NCBI RefSeq assembly: GCF_900215375.1
Contig: NZ_OBEF01000013.1
Coordinates: 62,001 to 126,000 of the forward strand
Source of the DNA: Enterobacter sp. CC120223-11
GTDB lineage: Bacteria; Pseudomonadota; Gammaproteobacteria; Enterobacterales; Enterobacteriaceae
Direction: 5' to 3'
DNA: 64,000 nucleotides
In this document: positions 55,870 through 64,000 of the stretch, one piece after another
How positions within the stretch are numbered: position 1 is the first letter of the stretch
Layout: every line of letters begins with the position of its first letter
Made by a program: the position numbers and the translations under genes
Notes under the pieces: generated by a model
Seen by the model: only the letters and a program-made list of their open reading frames with translations
Told to the model about the DNA's origin: nothing
Database searches by the model: none

Positions 55870-55907
55870 ACGCTGAACCATTAATAGCGGGAAATTGATT
55901 ATCCATA
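55870..55907 (+). promoter_or_regulatory. Possible AraC half-sites for araFGH
   Basis: Two direct repeats 21 bases apart resemble TAGC-N7-TCCATA: ACGC-N7-TTAATA (55870-55886) and GAAA-N7-TCCATA (55891-55907). Both point away from araF, the unusual orientation I recall for E. coli araFGH. The matches are partial. Confidence 0.35.
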
Positions 55908-55968
55908 GGAGAGCGCCATCACACCGCAGAATTACAGTAATCACGTGCATAAATTCAGCGAAAAATGA

Positions 55969-56004
55969 CATAAATAAAGGGTGAATTGTCTGACAATTCA
56001 CCCT
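55969..56004 (-). terminator. Terminator of the DJ-1 family gene
   Basis: Minus-strand perfect 12-bp stem (AGGGTGAATTGT/ACAATTCACCCT) with a three-base loop followed by TTTATTTATG. 45 bases past the stop. Confidence 0.9.
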
Positions 56005-56049
56005 GGGATTAGCAGAATAGTCTATATCAGCAGTCAGAAGATCCCTGAC

Positions 56050-56607
56050 TTACCAGCGGTAATAAATATGCTCCGCGTGTTCACGAACGGGCACTTCATC
56101 GCCAAGTAATCGGGCGGCGACGGTAAAGGCAAAATCAAAGACGTGTCCAAGACCTTTGCCGCTGATCAGATTGCCATCTTCAACGACGGGCGCATCGATA
56201 TAGACGCCGTCCTGAACAGCCTGCCAGAGATCGCCGGAACAGACATACTTTCGCCCTTTCAGCAGACCATTTCCTCCGAGAACCCGTGCCGCCGCAGAGC
56301 AAATTGGGCAGATAAGCCTGCCTGCCGCATCGTGCGTGGCGACAAAATCCAGAACCTGCGGATTCGCCGCCAGGTTGACGCTACCCTGCGGCCCGCCGGG
56401 CAGTACCACGGCATCGTAGAGCTCACAGCTGCGTTCAACGAGGGTGCTGTCGGCCACCAGGGGAATATCGTGGTAGCTGGTCACGCCACGCGTGGCAGCA
56501 CAAGAGAGCACTTCAACCTCAATATTCAGCCTGCGCAGAATATCAATGGTGACGATAGCTTCACCTTCCTCAAATCCTGGTGCGAGCAGCACGGCAACTT
56601 TCTTCAC
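56050..56607 (-). CDS. DJ-1/PfpI family protein
   Basis: The GTG at 56607 (VKKVAVLLAPGFEEGEAIVTIDILRR) with AAGGAG upstream gives 185 residues; the longer frame has no family match. DJ-1 fold with the conserved Glu of GFEEGEA (near 15) and the reactive Cys in ICPICSAARVLG (near 105). Relatives include YajL and ThiJ-type proteins, variously described as redox chaperones or glyoxalase/deglycase. Function here is not deducible. A stand-alone gene between araF and ftnB, not at this place in E. coli K-12. Confidence 0.85.
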   Translation of the reverse strand: MKKVAVLLAPGFEEGEAIVTIDILRRLNIEVEVLSCAATRGVTSYHDIPLVADSTLVERSCELYDAVVLPGGPQGSVNLAANPQVLDFVATHDAAGRLICPICSAAARVLGGNGLLKGRKYVCSGDLWQAVQDGVYIDAPVVEDGNLISGKGLGHVFDFAFTVAARLLGDEVPVREHAEHIYYRW

Positions 56608-57079
56608 GCAAATCTCCTTAATATCAATTTTGGCTTCTGCCAGTATTTCACGCTTCCCATAAATAATGATCTGAAACAATCTCTTTCGACGGTCATGCTA
56701 TGAGCAATACTGTTCCAGCACTAAAAAAATAATACTATTGCATTCATAAAACTGGAGAAATGCCAGGTCGATCGCAGAATTATAAAATATCAAATTACTC
56801 TATTCATATTACTCATCATGCTGACAACCCTTGTTTTATCAGCGTTATCATGCGGCATTATCGCGCCAAAGACAGAATCATGTAACGAAGCGTAAATAAC
56901 AACCCTCAGGCATTTTATTATAAATTTCCTGGGCGTATTCTGGGAAAAGTCTGAACACCAAACTTTCAGACGCCATCCTAAGAGATTAGCGCTGATTATC
57001 GTCAGGTTGATTCACGGTAAAAGTATGAGTTCTGCGATTGTCGGCAGGTTTCGTGACTTCAGGAAATAAGGATATTGTT
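56608..57079. other. Noncoding region between the DJ-1 gene and ftnB
   Basis: About 470 AT-rich bases with no credible gene. Should hold two divergent promoters. The only ordered element I see is an inverted repeat GTCTGAA/TTCAGAC at 56949-56971, 108 bases ahead of ftnB. Confidence 0.5.
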
Positions 57080-57583
57080 ATGACAGTTCCGGGAATGGTT
57101 CAAAAACTCAATGTGCAGATGAATATGGAGTTTTGCGCCTCTAACTTATATCTTCGCCTCAGCGAATGGTGCAGCGAGCAGAAACTGACCGGCACGGCAA
57201 CGTTTCTGCGTTCTCAGGCTCAGTCCAGCGTCACCCAAATGATGCGGGTGTTTGACTATATGCGTAAAGCGGGGGCCTATCCGGTGGTCAAAGAGGCCAA
57301 ACCGCTGAGCGATCGCTTCTCTACGCTGGAAGAGCTGTTTATTAAAACGCTGAAAGAGCATCATCAGCGCCGCAGTACCCTGAGTGCCCTGGCACTAGAA
57401 GCCAAGGCCATGCAGGATGACAACACCCTGCGTTTTCTGACCTCGCTGGAAAAAGAGGAGCATCAGGGTGGCGTTTTACTGCAGGCTATTCTTGAAGAAG
57501 TACGCAGTGCAGACAAAGCGGGCCTGTGTATCTATCAGACCGATCAGCACCTGATGAACGTCGTTAATCACCAGCTGCACTGA
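57080..57583 (+). CDS. ftnB: Ferritin-like protein FtnB
   Basis: 167 residues from ATG 57080 ([31 protein letters not shown]), E. coli length. Four-helix ferritin-like fold. E. coli FtnB lacks some ferroxidase ligands, and here too the typical E..Y/H ligands are incomplete, so iron storage may be inefficient. In Salmonella FtnB helps repair iron-sulfur clusters. The upstream extension of the frame is not part of the protein. Confidence 0.93.
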   Translation: MTVPGMVQKLNVQMNMEFCASNLYLRLSEWCSEQKLTGTATFLRSQAQSSVTQMMRVFDYMRKAGAYPVVKEAKPLSDRFSTLEELFIKTLKEHHQRRSTLSALALEAKAMQDDNTLRFLTSLEKEEHQGGVLLQAILEEVRSADKAGLCIYQTDQHLMNVVNHQLH

Positions 57584-57694
57584 CCTTTTCCGGGCGGTCC
57601 GGTCCGCCCACACCACCACAGAAATTGTTAACAAAATGTACACAACAGACTGTTTTTACAGCTGTTTGTAAATCCGATCTCCCTCTCATTCAGT

Positions 57695-57715
57695 ATCATT
57701 ACAAAATGTAATGAT
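57695..57715. promoter_or_regulatory. Palindrome upstream of the Dcu-type carrier gene
   Basis: Perfect nine-base arms ATCATTACA/TGTAATGAT around AAA, 33 bases before the start codon. Placed where a repressor would block transcription; not an FNR, CRP or NarL site by eye. Confidence 0.5.
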
Positions 57716-57748
57716 TTAGCCTTTCTTTATGGATGAGAAAGGTGAGTC

Positions 57749-59092
57749 ATGATTACTTTAGAATTTGCGGTCATTATTGTATGCCTGCTGGTCGGTACCC
57801 GCTTTGGCGGAATGGGCCTCGGGCTTATCAGCGGTATTGGCCTGTTTATTCTGACTTTTGTCTTCGGATTGCAGCCCGGAAAACCGCCGGTCGATGTGAT
57901 GCTGACCATTCTGGCGGTGATTGGCTGTGCGGCCACGCTGCAAACGGCAGGCGGCCTGAACGTGATGATGCAGTGCGCCGAGAAATTACTGCGTAAGCAT
58001 CCCCAACACATTACTCTGCTGGCGCCCTTCACCACCTGGATGCTGACGTTCCTCTGCGGCACCGGGCATGTTGTCTACACCATGTTTCCCATTATCGCTG
58101 ACATCGCGCTGAAAAAAGGCATTCGCCCGGAGCGGCCAATGGCGGTGGCATCGGTGGCATCACAGATGGCTATCACTGCGTCACCGGTGTCGGTCGCGGT
58201 GGTATCCCTGGTGTCGATCCTGGGTGCCCAGCACGGCATCGGCCATGCGTGGAGCATCCTCGAAATTCTTGCCGTCTCGGTGCCTGCTTCACTGTTTGGC
58301 GTCGCTATCGCCGCGCTCTGGAGCCTGCGACGCGGTAAAGACCTGGCCTATGATCCTGATTTTCAGGAAAAAATTAAGGATCCGAAGCAGCGCGAGTTTA
58401 TCTACGGCAGCACGGAAACGCTGCTCGATCAGCGTTTCAACAGGGAGGCTTACTGGTCAACGTGGATCTTCTTTGCCGGGATTGTGGTGGTCGTCCTGCT
58501 CGGCGCGCTGCCGGATCTGCGCCCTACTTTTGAAGTGAAAGGCAAGCTGACCCCGCTCTCCATGAACCTGGTCATTCAGATGATGATGCTGATTGCCGGG
58601 GCAGTGATGCTGATGGTGTGTAAAGTGAATGCGGCAGCCATTTCCAACGGCGCGGTGTTTAAAGCGGGCATGGTGGCGATTTTCTCGGTATTCGGCGTGG
58701 CGTGGATGAGCGATACGTTCTTTCAGTCGCACCTGCCGGAGCTGAAAATGGCGCTGGAGGGTGTGGTGCAGAACCATCCGTGGACCTACGCCATTGTGCT
58801 CTTTTTAGTGTCGAAACTGGTGAACAGCCAGGCCGCCGCGCTGACCGCCGTAGCCCCGATGGGGCTGATGCTTGGCGTGGAGCCCAAGATGCTGATCGCT
58901 TTCTTCCCGGCGGCCTATGGCTACTTTGTTCTGCCCACCTACCCAAGCGATCTGGCCTGTATTGGTTTCGACCGCTCCGGTACGACGCGCATCGGCAAAT
59001 TCATAATCAACCACAGTTTTATTCTGCCTGGGCTGATTGCGGTGAGCTGCGCCTGCGTGGCGAGTTATCTGCTGGTGGAGGCGTTGTATTAA
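57749..59092 (+). CDS. DcuA/DcuB-family C4-dicarboxylate carrier
   Basis: 447 residues, the Dcu length, with about 11-12 membrane segments. Family hallmarks: FGLQPGKPPVDVMLTILAVI, LCGTGHVVYTMFPIIADIA, MAITASPVSVAVVSLVS and LPTYPSDLACIGFDRSGTT. Members exchange fumarate/aspartate/succinate across the inner membrane, mostly in anaerobic growth. Divergent enough from E. coli DcuB that I do not assign that symbol. Ribosome site AGGTGA precedes the ATG. Confidence 0.88.
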   Translation: MITLEFAVIIVCLLVGTRFGGMGLGLISGIGLFILTFVFGLQPGKPPVDVMLTILAVIGCAATLQTAGGLNVMMQCAEKLLRKHPQHITLLAPFTTWMLTFLCGTGHVVYTMFPIIADIALKKGIRPERPMAVASVASQMAITASPVSVAVVSLVSILGAQHGIGHAWSILEILAVSVPASLFGVAIAALWSLRRGKDLAYDPDFQEKIKDPKQREFIYGSTETLLDQRFNREAYWSTWIFFAGIVVVVLLGALPDLRPTFEVKGKLTPLSMNLVIQMMMLIAGAVMLMVCKVNAAAISNGAVFKAGMVAIFSVFGVAWMSDTFFQSHLPELKMALEGVVQNHPWTYAIVLFLVSKLVNSQAAALTAVAPMGLMLGVEPKMLIAFFPAAYGYFVLPTYPSDLACIGFDRSGTTRIGKFIINHSFILPGLIAVSCACVASYLLVEALY

Positions 59093-59101
59093 ATATCTGT
59101 C

Positions 59102-59130
59102 GCCCGGGTGGCCGCTGCGGCTTACCGGGC
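59102..59130. repeat. REP-type palindrome
   Basis: GCCCGG ... TTACCGGGC, 9 bases past the carrier gene stop, between convergent genes; a single enterobacterial REP unit. Confidence 0.65.
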
Positions 59131-59137
59131 AACAGAA

Positions 59138-59161
59138 ACGAAAACGGCGCCGTGGCGCCGT
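59138..59161. terminator. Terminator between the carrier gene and yecJ
   Basis: Stem ACGGCGCC/GGCGCCGT with a two-base centre; a T-rich run follows on the minus strand, so it ends yecJ and perhaps the carrier gene. Confidence 0.7.
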
Positions 59162-59166
59162 ATTCA

Positions 59167-59415
59167 TTAATGTGTGCTGCTTTCCTGTGGGGTGAACTTC
59201 AGTTCAATCAGCGCGATGGCTTTCTGAATGGCCCGCTGGGTGACCGGGTCGGCGCCGGCGGCGCTGAAATCTATCGCGCGCAGCTGGTTGGCCATTTTAT
59301 CGCGGACTTCAACCGGGGCGATAACGTCAATAACGTCGAGAATTTGTTTGATGACCAGCTGGCAGGCGACAACGTCGGACACCAGCTCATCATTGGCAGT
59401 CAGGTTCTGAGACAT
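59167..59415 (-). CDS. yecJ: DUF2766 family protein YecJ
   Basis: 82 residues close to E. coli YecJ (83): [29 protein letters not shown] and [16 protein letters not shown]. Small, soluble, helical; function unknown. In E. coli yecJ follows ftnB directly, whereas here the Dcu-type gene lies between them. Confidence 0.9.
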   Translation of the reverse strand: MSQNLTANDELVSDVVACQLVIKQILDVIDVIAPVEVRDKMANQLRAIDFSAAGADPVTQRAIQKAIALIELKFTPQESSTH

Positions 59416-59549
59416 AATTTACTCCTGTTTTTCAGAGCGCCATAGTAACCCGGTTTGCCAGCACCTAATAACAAAAATCCCACCAATCCGTCGTTGCGGT
59501 TCGTTCCGCAATACGCGTAAAGTGAATAAAAATCCCGAAATGGCGTTTT

Positions 59550-60974
59550 ATGATGAGTGACAATTCCTCCGCAGCGGAGAGCCGTGGCCTGTCGCCCGCC
59601 GCTCTGCTGGTTGCCGGAGCCTTTTTTATGGAGTTTCTCGACGGCACGGTGATCGCTACCGCGCTGCCGGATATGGCCCAAAGCTTTGGCGTTGAAGCAG
59701 TTGCCCTGAACGTGGGCATCAGTGCATATCTCATTACGCTGGCGGTGCTGATCCCCGCCAGCGGCTGGATTGCCGACCGCTTCGGTGCCCGCAAGGTCTT
59801 TACCCTCGCGCTGTTCATTTTTACCCTTGCATCGGTCTTTTGCGGGCTGGCGACCAGCGTCGACAGCTTCGTTGCAATGCGCGTGCTACAGGGCGTGGGC
59901 GGCGCTCTTATGGTGCCCGTCGGGCGTCTGGCCGTGCTGCGAACGACCCCGAAGCACCAGCTCATTACGGCGATTGCCACCCTCACCTGGCCCGCGCTCG
60001 TCGCCCCGATTATCGGCCCGCCGCTCGGCGGCTTTATCACAAGCTTCGCCAGCTGGCGCTGGATCTTCTTTATTAACGTGCCGCTCGGGATTATCGCCAT
60101 GCTGCTGGCGCTGCGTATCATTCCCGACATTCGCGAAGAGCAGCGTCGCCCGTTCGACCTGCCGGGCTTCGTCGCCACGGCGATTGCGATGATAAGCCTG
60201 GTTTATGCGATGGAAGCTTTCGGTGCGGAAGATGCCCGCAGCGTATTGCCGCTGGTGCTGCTCGCAGTCGGCGCGGCCACCTTCTGGTTTGCCCTGCGCC
60301 ATTTCCGCCGCGTGGAATGGCCGATGATTCGCCTTGATGCGTTACTGGTGCCGACTTTTCGGGTCACGATGTACGGCGGGTCGCTGTTCCGTGCCTCCAT
60401 CAGTGCGGTGCCCTTCCTGCTGCCACTGCTGTTCCAGGTGGGTTTCGGGATGGATCCGTTTCATGCCGGCTTACTGGTGCTGGCGGTATTTGTCGGCAAC
60501 CTGACGATCAAACCTGCCACCACGCCGCTTATCCGCTGGCTGGGTTTTAGAAAATTGCTGTTGATTAACGGCACGCTCAACGTGCTGGCTCTGCTGGCCT
60601 GCGCATTCCTCACCCCCCACACGCCGCTGTGGATAACGCTGCTGATTCTGTATCTCGGCGGGGTTTTCCGTTCGGTGCAGTTCACCGGGGTCAGCACACT
60701 GGCGTTTGCCGATGTGCCTTCACCGCAGATGAGCTATGCCAATACGCTGTTCAGCACAGCCACGCAGCTGGCCGTCGGGCTTGGGATCACGCTCGGGGCG
60801 ATTGGCATTCGGCTCGGGGAAAAGCTCAGCAGCTGGCTGGATTTGACCACTGTGCCGGGCATCAGCTTCCGGCTGGCGTTTGTGTTCATTGCTCTGGTTT
60901 GCCTGGCGGGGATGATCGATACGTTACAGCTGACGAGGGATGCAGGCAGTTCGGTGTCGAAGCGAACCAAATAA
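59550..60974 (+). CDS. DHA2-type MFS transporter
   Basis: 474 residues (an ATG one codon in is equally possible) with about 13-14 membrane segments. DHA2 motifs: DGTVIATALPDMA in the first helix, GWIADRFGARKVFT (motif A) and MRVLQGVGGALMVPVGR (motif B), and GPPLGGFI (motif C) marking drug/H+ antiporters. Resembles HsrA/MdtD-type exporters; substrate unknown. Stands alone; a hairpin follows. Confidence 0.85.
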   Translation: MMSDNSSAAESRGLSPAALLVAGAFFMEFLDGTVIATALPDMAQSFGVEAVALNVGISAYLITLAVLIPASGWIADRFGARKVFTLALFIFTLASVFCGLATSVDSFVAMRVLQGVGGALMVPVGRLAVLRTTPKHQLITAIATLTWPALVAPIIGPPLGGFITSFASWRWIFFINVPLGIIAMLLALRIIPDIREEQRRPFDLPGFVATAIAMISLVYAMEAFGAEDARSVLPLVLLAVGAATFWFALRHFRRVEWPMIRLDALLVPTFRVTMYGGSLFRASISAVPFLLPLLFQVGFGMDPFHAGLLVLAVFVGNLTIKPATTPLIRWLGFRKLLLINGTLNVLALLACAFLTPHTPLWITLLILYLGGVFRSVQFTGVSTLAFADVPSPQMSYANTLFSTATQLAVGLGITLGAIGIRLGEKLSSWLDLTTVPGISFRLAFVFIALVCLAGMIDTLQLTRDAGSSVSKRTK

Positions 60975-60978
60975 GGGG

Positions 60979-61001
60979 TCCGGCGGCAGCACGCCGCCGG
61001 A
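60979..61001. terminator. Hairpin between the MFS gene and the isomerase gene
   Basis: Stem TCCGGCGGC/GCCGCCGGA with five-base loop between convergent genes; T-rich bases are few on both sides. Confidence 0.5.
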
Positions 61002-61009
61002 AAGCCGTT

Positions 61010-61648
61010 TTAGGCTAAAACCTCACGGACATAGGCTTCGATCTCTTTGTCCTGGCAGTTTTCGAAGAAGCACTGCTGGAAGCGCACGCCAGACACTGCG
61101 GTTTTCACCAGTTCCTGGTCAATGGCTCGCAGGGTATCGAGATAGTTCTCTTTGACCACCGCCGCTTTCACCTGATTCAAAATGCCCGCGTTGCGCACCT
61201 GAGGCTCTTTGCGCTCCGGTGGGTAGCCTTCACCCTGGCGGCCGGTGAATGCTTTTTCAAAGATAAAGCGTACGTTCAGCTCTGCGCCCCAGCCAAAACC
61301 TTTGGCGAACGGCAGAGAAAGCGCATTGCCGTTATTAATTTGGGCAAACAGGAACGCATCCGCCGGGTCGATACAGTAGCCGCACACCACGCCCGGATGA
61401 ATGTTCAGTGACATCAGCGCGCCCTGGCCTGTACCGCAGCCGGTCACGACAAAATCAGCGGCTTTCGAGTTGAGCAGAATACTGGCCATGATCCCCAGGT
61501 GGATATAGGTCAGGTGGTGGTCCTGCTCGTCGCTCATGCCGACGTTATAGACCGGGAACCCTTTCTCTTCGGCTACGGCCTTGAGCTCACGATGGATAAC
61601 GGCGTTTTTCGCGGCCTGGCTGTTTTCCATCATCAGTGCAATCTTCAT
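61010..61648 (-). CDS. RpiB/LacA/LacB-family sugar-phosphate isomerase-like protein, probable 4-deoxy-5-hexosulose-uronate isomerase
   Basis: 212 residues from ATG 61648 (MKIALMMENSQAAKNAVIHREL) with AGGAGAAAGAG upstream; the open frame further upstream is not family sequence. Conserved VVTGCGTGQGALMSLN (Cys near 73) and GVVCGYCIDPADAFLF correspond to the active-site region of RpiB enzymes, but the C-terminal part (YPPERKEPQVRNA, FFENCQDKEIEAYV) recalls streptococcal DhuI rather than ribose-5-phosphate isomerase. DhuI isomerises 4-deoxy-5-hexosulose uronate, the product of unsaturated-uronyl hydrolases. A KdgR-like operator upstream supports this; inference only. Confidence 0.72.
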   Translation of the reverse strand: MKIALMMENSQAAKNAVIHRELKAVAEEKGFPVYNVGMSDEQDHHLTYIHLGIMASILLNSKAADFVVTGCGTGQGALMSLNIHPGVVCGYCIDPADAFLFAQINNGNALSLPFAKGFGWGAELNVRFIFEKAFTGRQGEGYPPERKEPQVRNAGILNQVKAAVVKENYLDTLRAIDQELVKTAVSGVRFQQCFFENCQDKEIEAYVREVLA

Positions 61649-61736
61649 TCTCTTTCTCCTGAAATGGGCGGAGAACTCCGCCGGGAACAGACTCAACAGC
61701 TTCACCTTAGCGCGACTCAAACATACATTCAAATTT

Positions 61737-61755
61737 AATGAAATAATGTTTCATT
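61737..61755. promoter_or_regulatory. KdgR-like operator upstream of the RpiB-family gene
   Basis: AATGAAATAATGTTTCATT agrees at every position with the degenerate KdgR motif AATRAAAYRNYRTTTYATT (as I remember it). It is 89-107 bases ahead of the isomerase start. The divergent HD-GYP gene begins 142 bases to its right. Confidence 0.7.
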
Positions 61756-61896
61756 AATCACCATCCGCTTCACAGTTTTGAGTTTCCATCATGAGAATGC
61801 ATGATTATTCACAAAATCGATAATTACCTGTTCGCAATCTCCAGGGTTAGTTAGACTGAAATCAAACGACACAATAAAAAAATCAGGAACTTCCTT

Positions 61897-64000
61897 GTGC
61901 GCTCCTTGCTAACAATGTTGCTCACTTTGCTCTGGCTAACCCTCCCGACGCACTCTTATTCGCTAAGAGCCGCACCATTGGCACCCGTGCAAAATTCCGC
62001 CCCGGTTCCGGTCTGGCTGTTCGATGCGGACAACTTCGAATTCTGGCGAGACGCCAAAGGAAACTATCAGGGCTACTACCCGGAACTCATCCGGGAAATT
62101 AATAAACGCTACGGGTATCACCTCGAACTCAGGCCCATCGGCGGCGAGGAGATTGGGCAGCGGTTTACCACCGACAGTTTTGGGCTTTACGCGGGTGTGC
62201 TTCGAACAGAGGAGCGCTCGCGGACAAAAATCCTCTCTGCCCGCCTGTTCGACAGTGAAGTTCTCGCCGCCAGCCTCAGCCGCACAGCTCTGGTGCCGGA
62301 AGATCTCAACGGCACCCGGGTGATTTTCCGCCGTGACGATGCCACCCGCGCTCAGGTGCTCACGCGCTATCCTAATCTGCACTTCCGTCAGTTGAGCCTG
62401 GTCGACAGCAGCGCCGAGGCCTTTACCCTGCTGCGCGAACACAAGGCGGACTTCTATGTGAACGACGATTCCGAGATGGATGACACGTTGCACTATTACA
62501 CGCTTTCAAGGCCCTTCGCCGATTTACGTTTGCCCTCTGTAATGGGATTCAGTCCAGAACTGCGCTACATGCGTGACAATATCAACGGCCTCATTGCCGA
62601 GTGGCAGCAAAACGGGGAACTCAAAGCACTGGAAAACCGCAGCAAGCGTAACTATCTGGTCAGCCGCATTCAGATAACGCCAGAAGAAGCCAAATGGATG
62701 CAGAATAACCGCCTCACCCTCTGGCTGCCAAAAAACGAAAACTTTGCTCCATTGCTCTGGCAGGATCAGCAGGGATATCACGGCACGGTGATGGACATGA
62801 TTAGCGATATGCGCGACCTGCTCCATCTCAATGTCGACGTAAAATATACCGATAATTATATCGCTCGCCAGCGACAGGAAGCCTGGTCCGTGCGGATGAT
62901 TAATCTTATTGAAAACCACGACCAGCCGCAGATGGAAGGGATCATCGGCCCGGCGCTGTCCTGGCATAACGCCTATTACAACCGCATTGAGCAACCCTTT
63001 TTGTGGGATGAAGAGCAAGTGCGCTTCAAACGCGTCGGCGTCATTCGGGGATCTTTCTCGGCGCTCTATTTGCGCCAACGCTTTGGCAATGACATTACGC
63101 TGGTGCCAGCCACTTCAATTGAAGATTTGGTCAGCGCCATCGAAAAGCACAAAATTGATTATATCCTCGGGGATCTCAGCTCGCTGGAAGGCTCTCTGCG
63201 CGGCAACGATCTGTTCCGTGGCGTGTTAAAAGTGGCCGGGCTGACCCGTTCAGACTACCGGATTGTCTCCTGGGTCGACAACGCTCACCCGCTGCATCCC
63301 CTGCTGACGCAGATCCATCGCATTTCGACCTATCGCACCCAGATGGCGCGCCCGCCCGAAACCTCATTGCTGCCCAACTTAAGCAAAAACACCCTTATGA
63401 TAATCAGCGTGGTGCTGTTTATTACCGTGCTGTTCAGCCTTTGCCTGCTGTGGCTGATGTGGCGGCATATGAAGCAGAACCGGGCCGTTAACCGCAGCAT
63501 CGTTGAAGCCATGGAGAAAGTGAATCGCGCGCACGATGATGAAACCGGCAGCCATGTTCAGCGCGTTTCAGCCTACTGCGGGCTACTTGCCAGGTCGATG
63601 GGCCTGCCGCGTAAGAAGGTCCAGGAGTTAGAACACTTCGCATCCCTCCACGACGTGGGAAAAATTGCTGTTCCGGAGCGGATTTTGCGCAAACAGGGCC
63701 CGCTCACGGAGGAAGAATTTGATGAAATGAAGCTCCATACGCTCAAGGGCTGGCGCATCATTCAGGGGCTCAGCCTCGGTCCGGTGGCTGAAAATATCAT
63801 TCACTATCACCATGAGAAATGGGACGGAACAGGCTATCCGGATGGGCTGTGCGGCGAACAAATTCCCATTGAGGCCCGCATTCTTGCCCTTGCAGATGTC
63901 TATGACGCCCTGCGCCAGAAGCGCGTTTATAAACCAGGCTATAGCCACGAGCATGCCTGTTCACTGATTTTTGCCGGGTCGGGGCGTCATTTTGATCCAG
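61897..64000 (+). CDS. Periplasmic-sensor HD-GYP c-di-GMP phosphodiesterase, 3' end outside window
   Basis: Starts at GTG 61897 ([20 protein letters not shown]) with AGGA eight bases upstream; signal/anchor helix first. Two tandem solute-binding-protein-like sensor regions follow (about 39-235 and 271-470), then a membrane segment (about 497-519). The HD-GYP domain has His546, HD at 585-586 (HDVGK), and [11 protein letters not shown] at 638-648, all catalytic positions intact. 701 codons are visible, ending at RHFDP; perhaps 50 are missing. Likely hydrolyses c-di-GMP in response to a periplasmic ligand, probably an amino acid or similar small molecule. Confidence 0.88.
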   Translation, partial: MRSLLTMLLTLLWLTLPTHSYSLRAAPLAPVQNSAPVPVWLFDADNFEFWRDAKGNYQGYYPELIREINKRYGYHLELRPIGGEEIGQRFTTDSFGLYAGVLRTEERSRTKILSARLFDSEVLAASLSRTALVPEDLNGTRVIFRRDDATRAQVLTRYPNLHFRQLSLVDSSAEAFTLLREHKADFYVNDDSEMDDTLHYYTLSRPFADLRLPSVMGFSPELRYMRDNINGLIAEWQQNGELKALENRSKRNYLVSRIQITPEEAKWMQNNRLTLWLPKNENFAPLLWQDQQGYHGTVMDMISDMRDLLHLNVDVKYTDNYIARQRQEAWSVRMINLIENHDQPQMEGIIGPALSWHNAYYNRIEQPFLWDEEQVRFKRVGVIRGSFSALYLRQRFGNDITLVPATSIEDLVSAIEKHKIDYILGDLSSLEGSLRGNDLFRGVLKVAGLTRSDYRIVSWVDNAHPLHPLLTQIHRISTYRTQMARPPETSLLPNLSKNTLMIISVVLFITVLFSLCLLWLMWRHMKQNRAVNRSIVEAMEKVNRAHDDETGSHVQRVSAYCGLLARSMGLPRKKVQELEHFASLHDVGKIAVPERILRKQGPLTEEEFDEMKLHTLKGWRIIQGLSLGPVAENIIHYHHEKWDGTGYPDGLCGEQIPIEARILALADVYDALRQKRVYKPGYSHEHACSLIFAGSGRHFDP

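Overview
The window is a chromosomal segment from a member of the Enterobacteriaceae. Gene content and order closely follow the Escherichia coli region from lpxM to ftnB/yecJ. Protein lengths and sequences read as Enterobacter/Lelliottia/Leclercia-like rather than Escherichia, but I cannot fix the genus without a search. There is no phage, transposase, integrase, tRNA, rRNA or CRISPR array. Almost every base is either a gene or a short promoter/terminator gap.

Layout. 1-17.6 kb is conserved core: lpxM (3' end cut by the window edge), mepM, the Zur-controlled divergent znuA/znuCB, ruvCAB with yebC, nudB and aspS, then yecD-yecE-yecN-cmoA-cmoB, cutC-yecM and argS. 17.6-20.3 kb is an accessory pair, a GH105 unsaturated-uronyl hydrolase and a GPH-family sugar symporter, with a KdgR-like operator upstream. 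20.6-48.6 kb is the flagellar/chemotaxis locus (flhEAB, cheZYBR, tap, tar, cheWA, motBA, flhCD). Relative to E. coli it is split by two accessory islands. One is a six-gene ketone-body/short-chain hydroxyacid operon plus LysR regulator between cheZ and flhB (24.3-31.1 kb). The other is a five-gene archaic (Csu/sigma-type) chaperone-usher pilus operon between tar and cheW (37.6-42.8 kb). 49.4-55.8 kb is core again: uspC, otsBA and araFGH. 56-64 kb is mixed: a DJ-1/PfpI protein, ftnB, a Dcu-type C4-dicarboxylate carrier, yecJ, a DHA2-type MFS exporter, an RpiB-family isomerase under a second KdgR-like operator, and a large HD-GYP c-di-GMP phosphodiesterase cut by the right edge.

How the parts work together. 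The flhDC master operon has a readable promoter with a CRP site. Two sigma-28 (FliA) promoters are readable in full: one inside flhC for motAB-cheAW and one directly upstream of tar for tar-tap-cheRBYZ. The pilus island therefore sits exactly at the boundary of two transcription units and leaves both intact. It carries its own perfect CRP site, so motility and adhesion genes here may share the cAMP-CRP input. The HD-GYP protein adds a possible c-di-GMP link. The hydroxybutyrate island encodes uptake, oxidation to acetoacetate, CoA transfer and thiolysis. The GH105/GPH pair and the RpiB-family isomerase, 41 kb apart, look like scattered members of one pectin/unsaturated-uronate (KdgR) regulon.

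The most interesting points are the two KdgR-like operators and the reassignment of the RpiB-family protein that they suggest, the two islands embedded in the flagellar locus, and a LexA box that is also the stem of the ruvC terminator. All identifications rest on reading the sequence against remembered family sequences; no database search was run.
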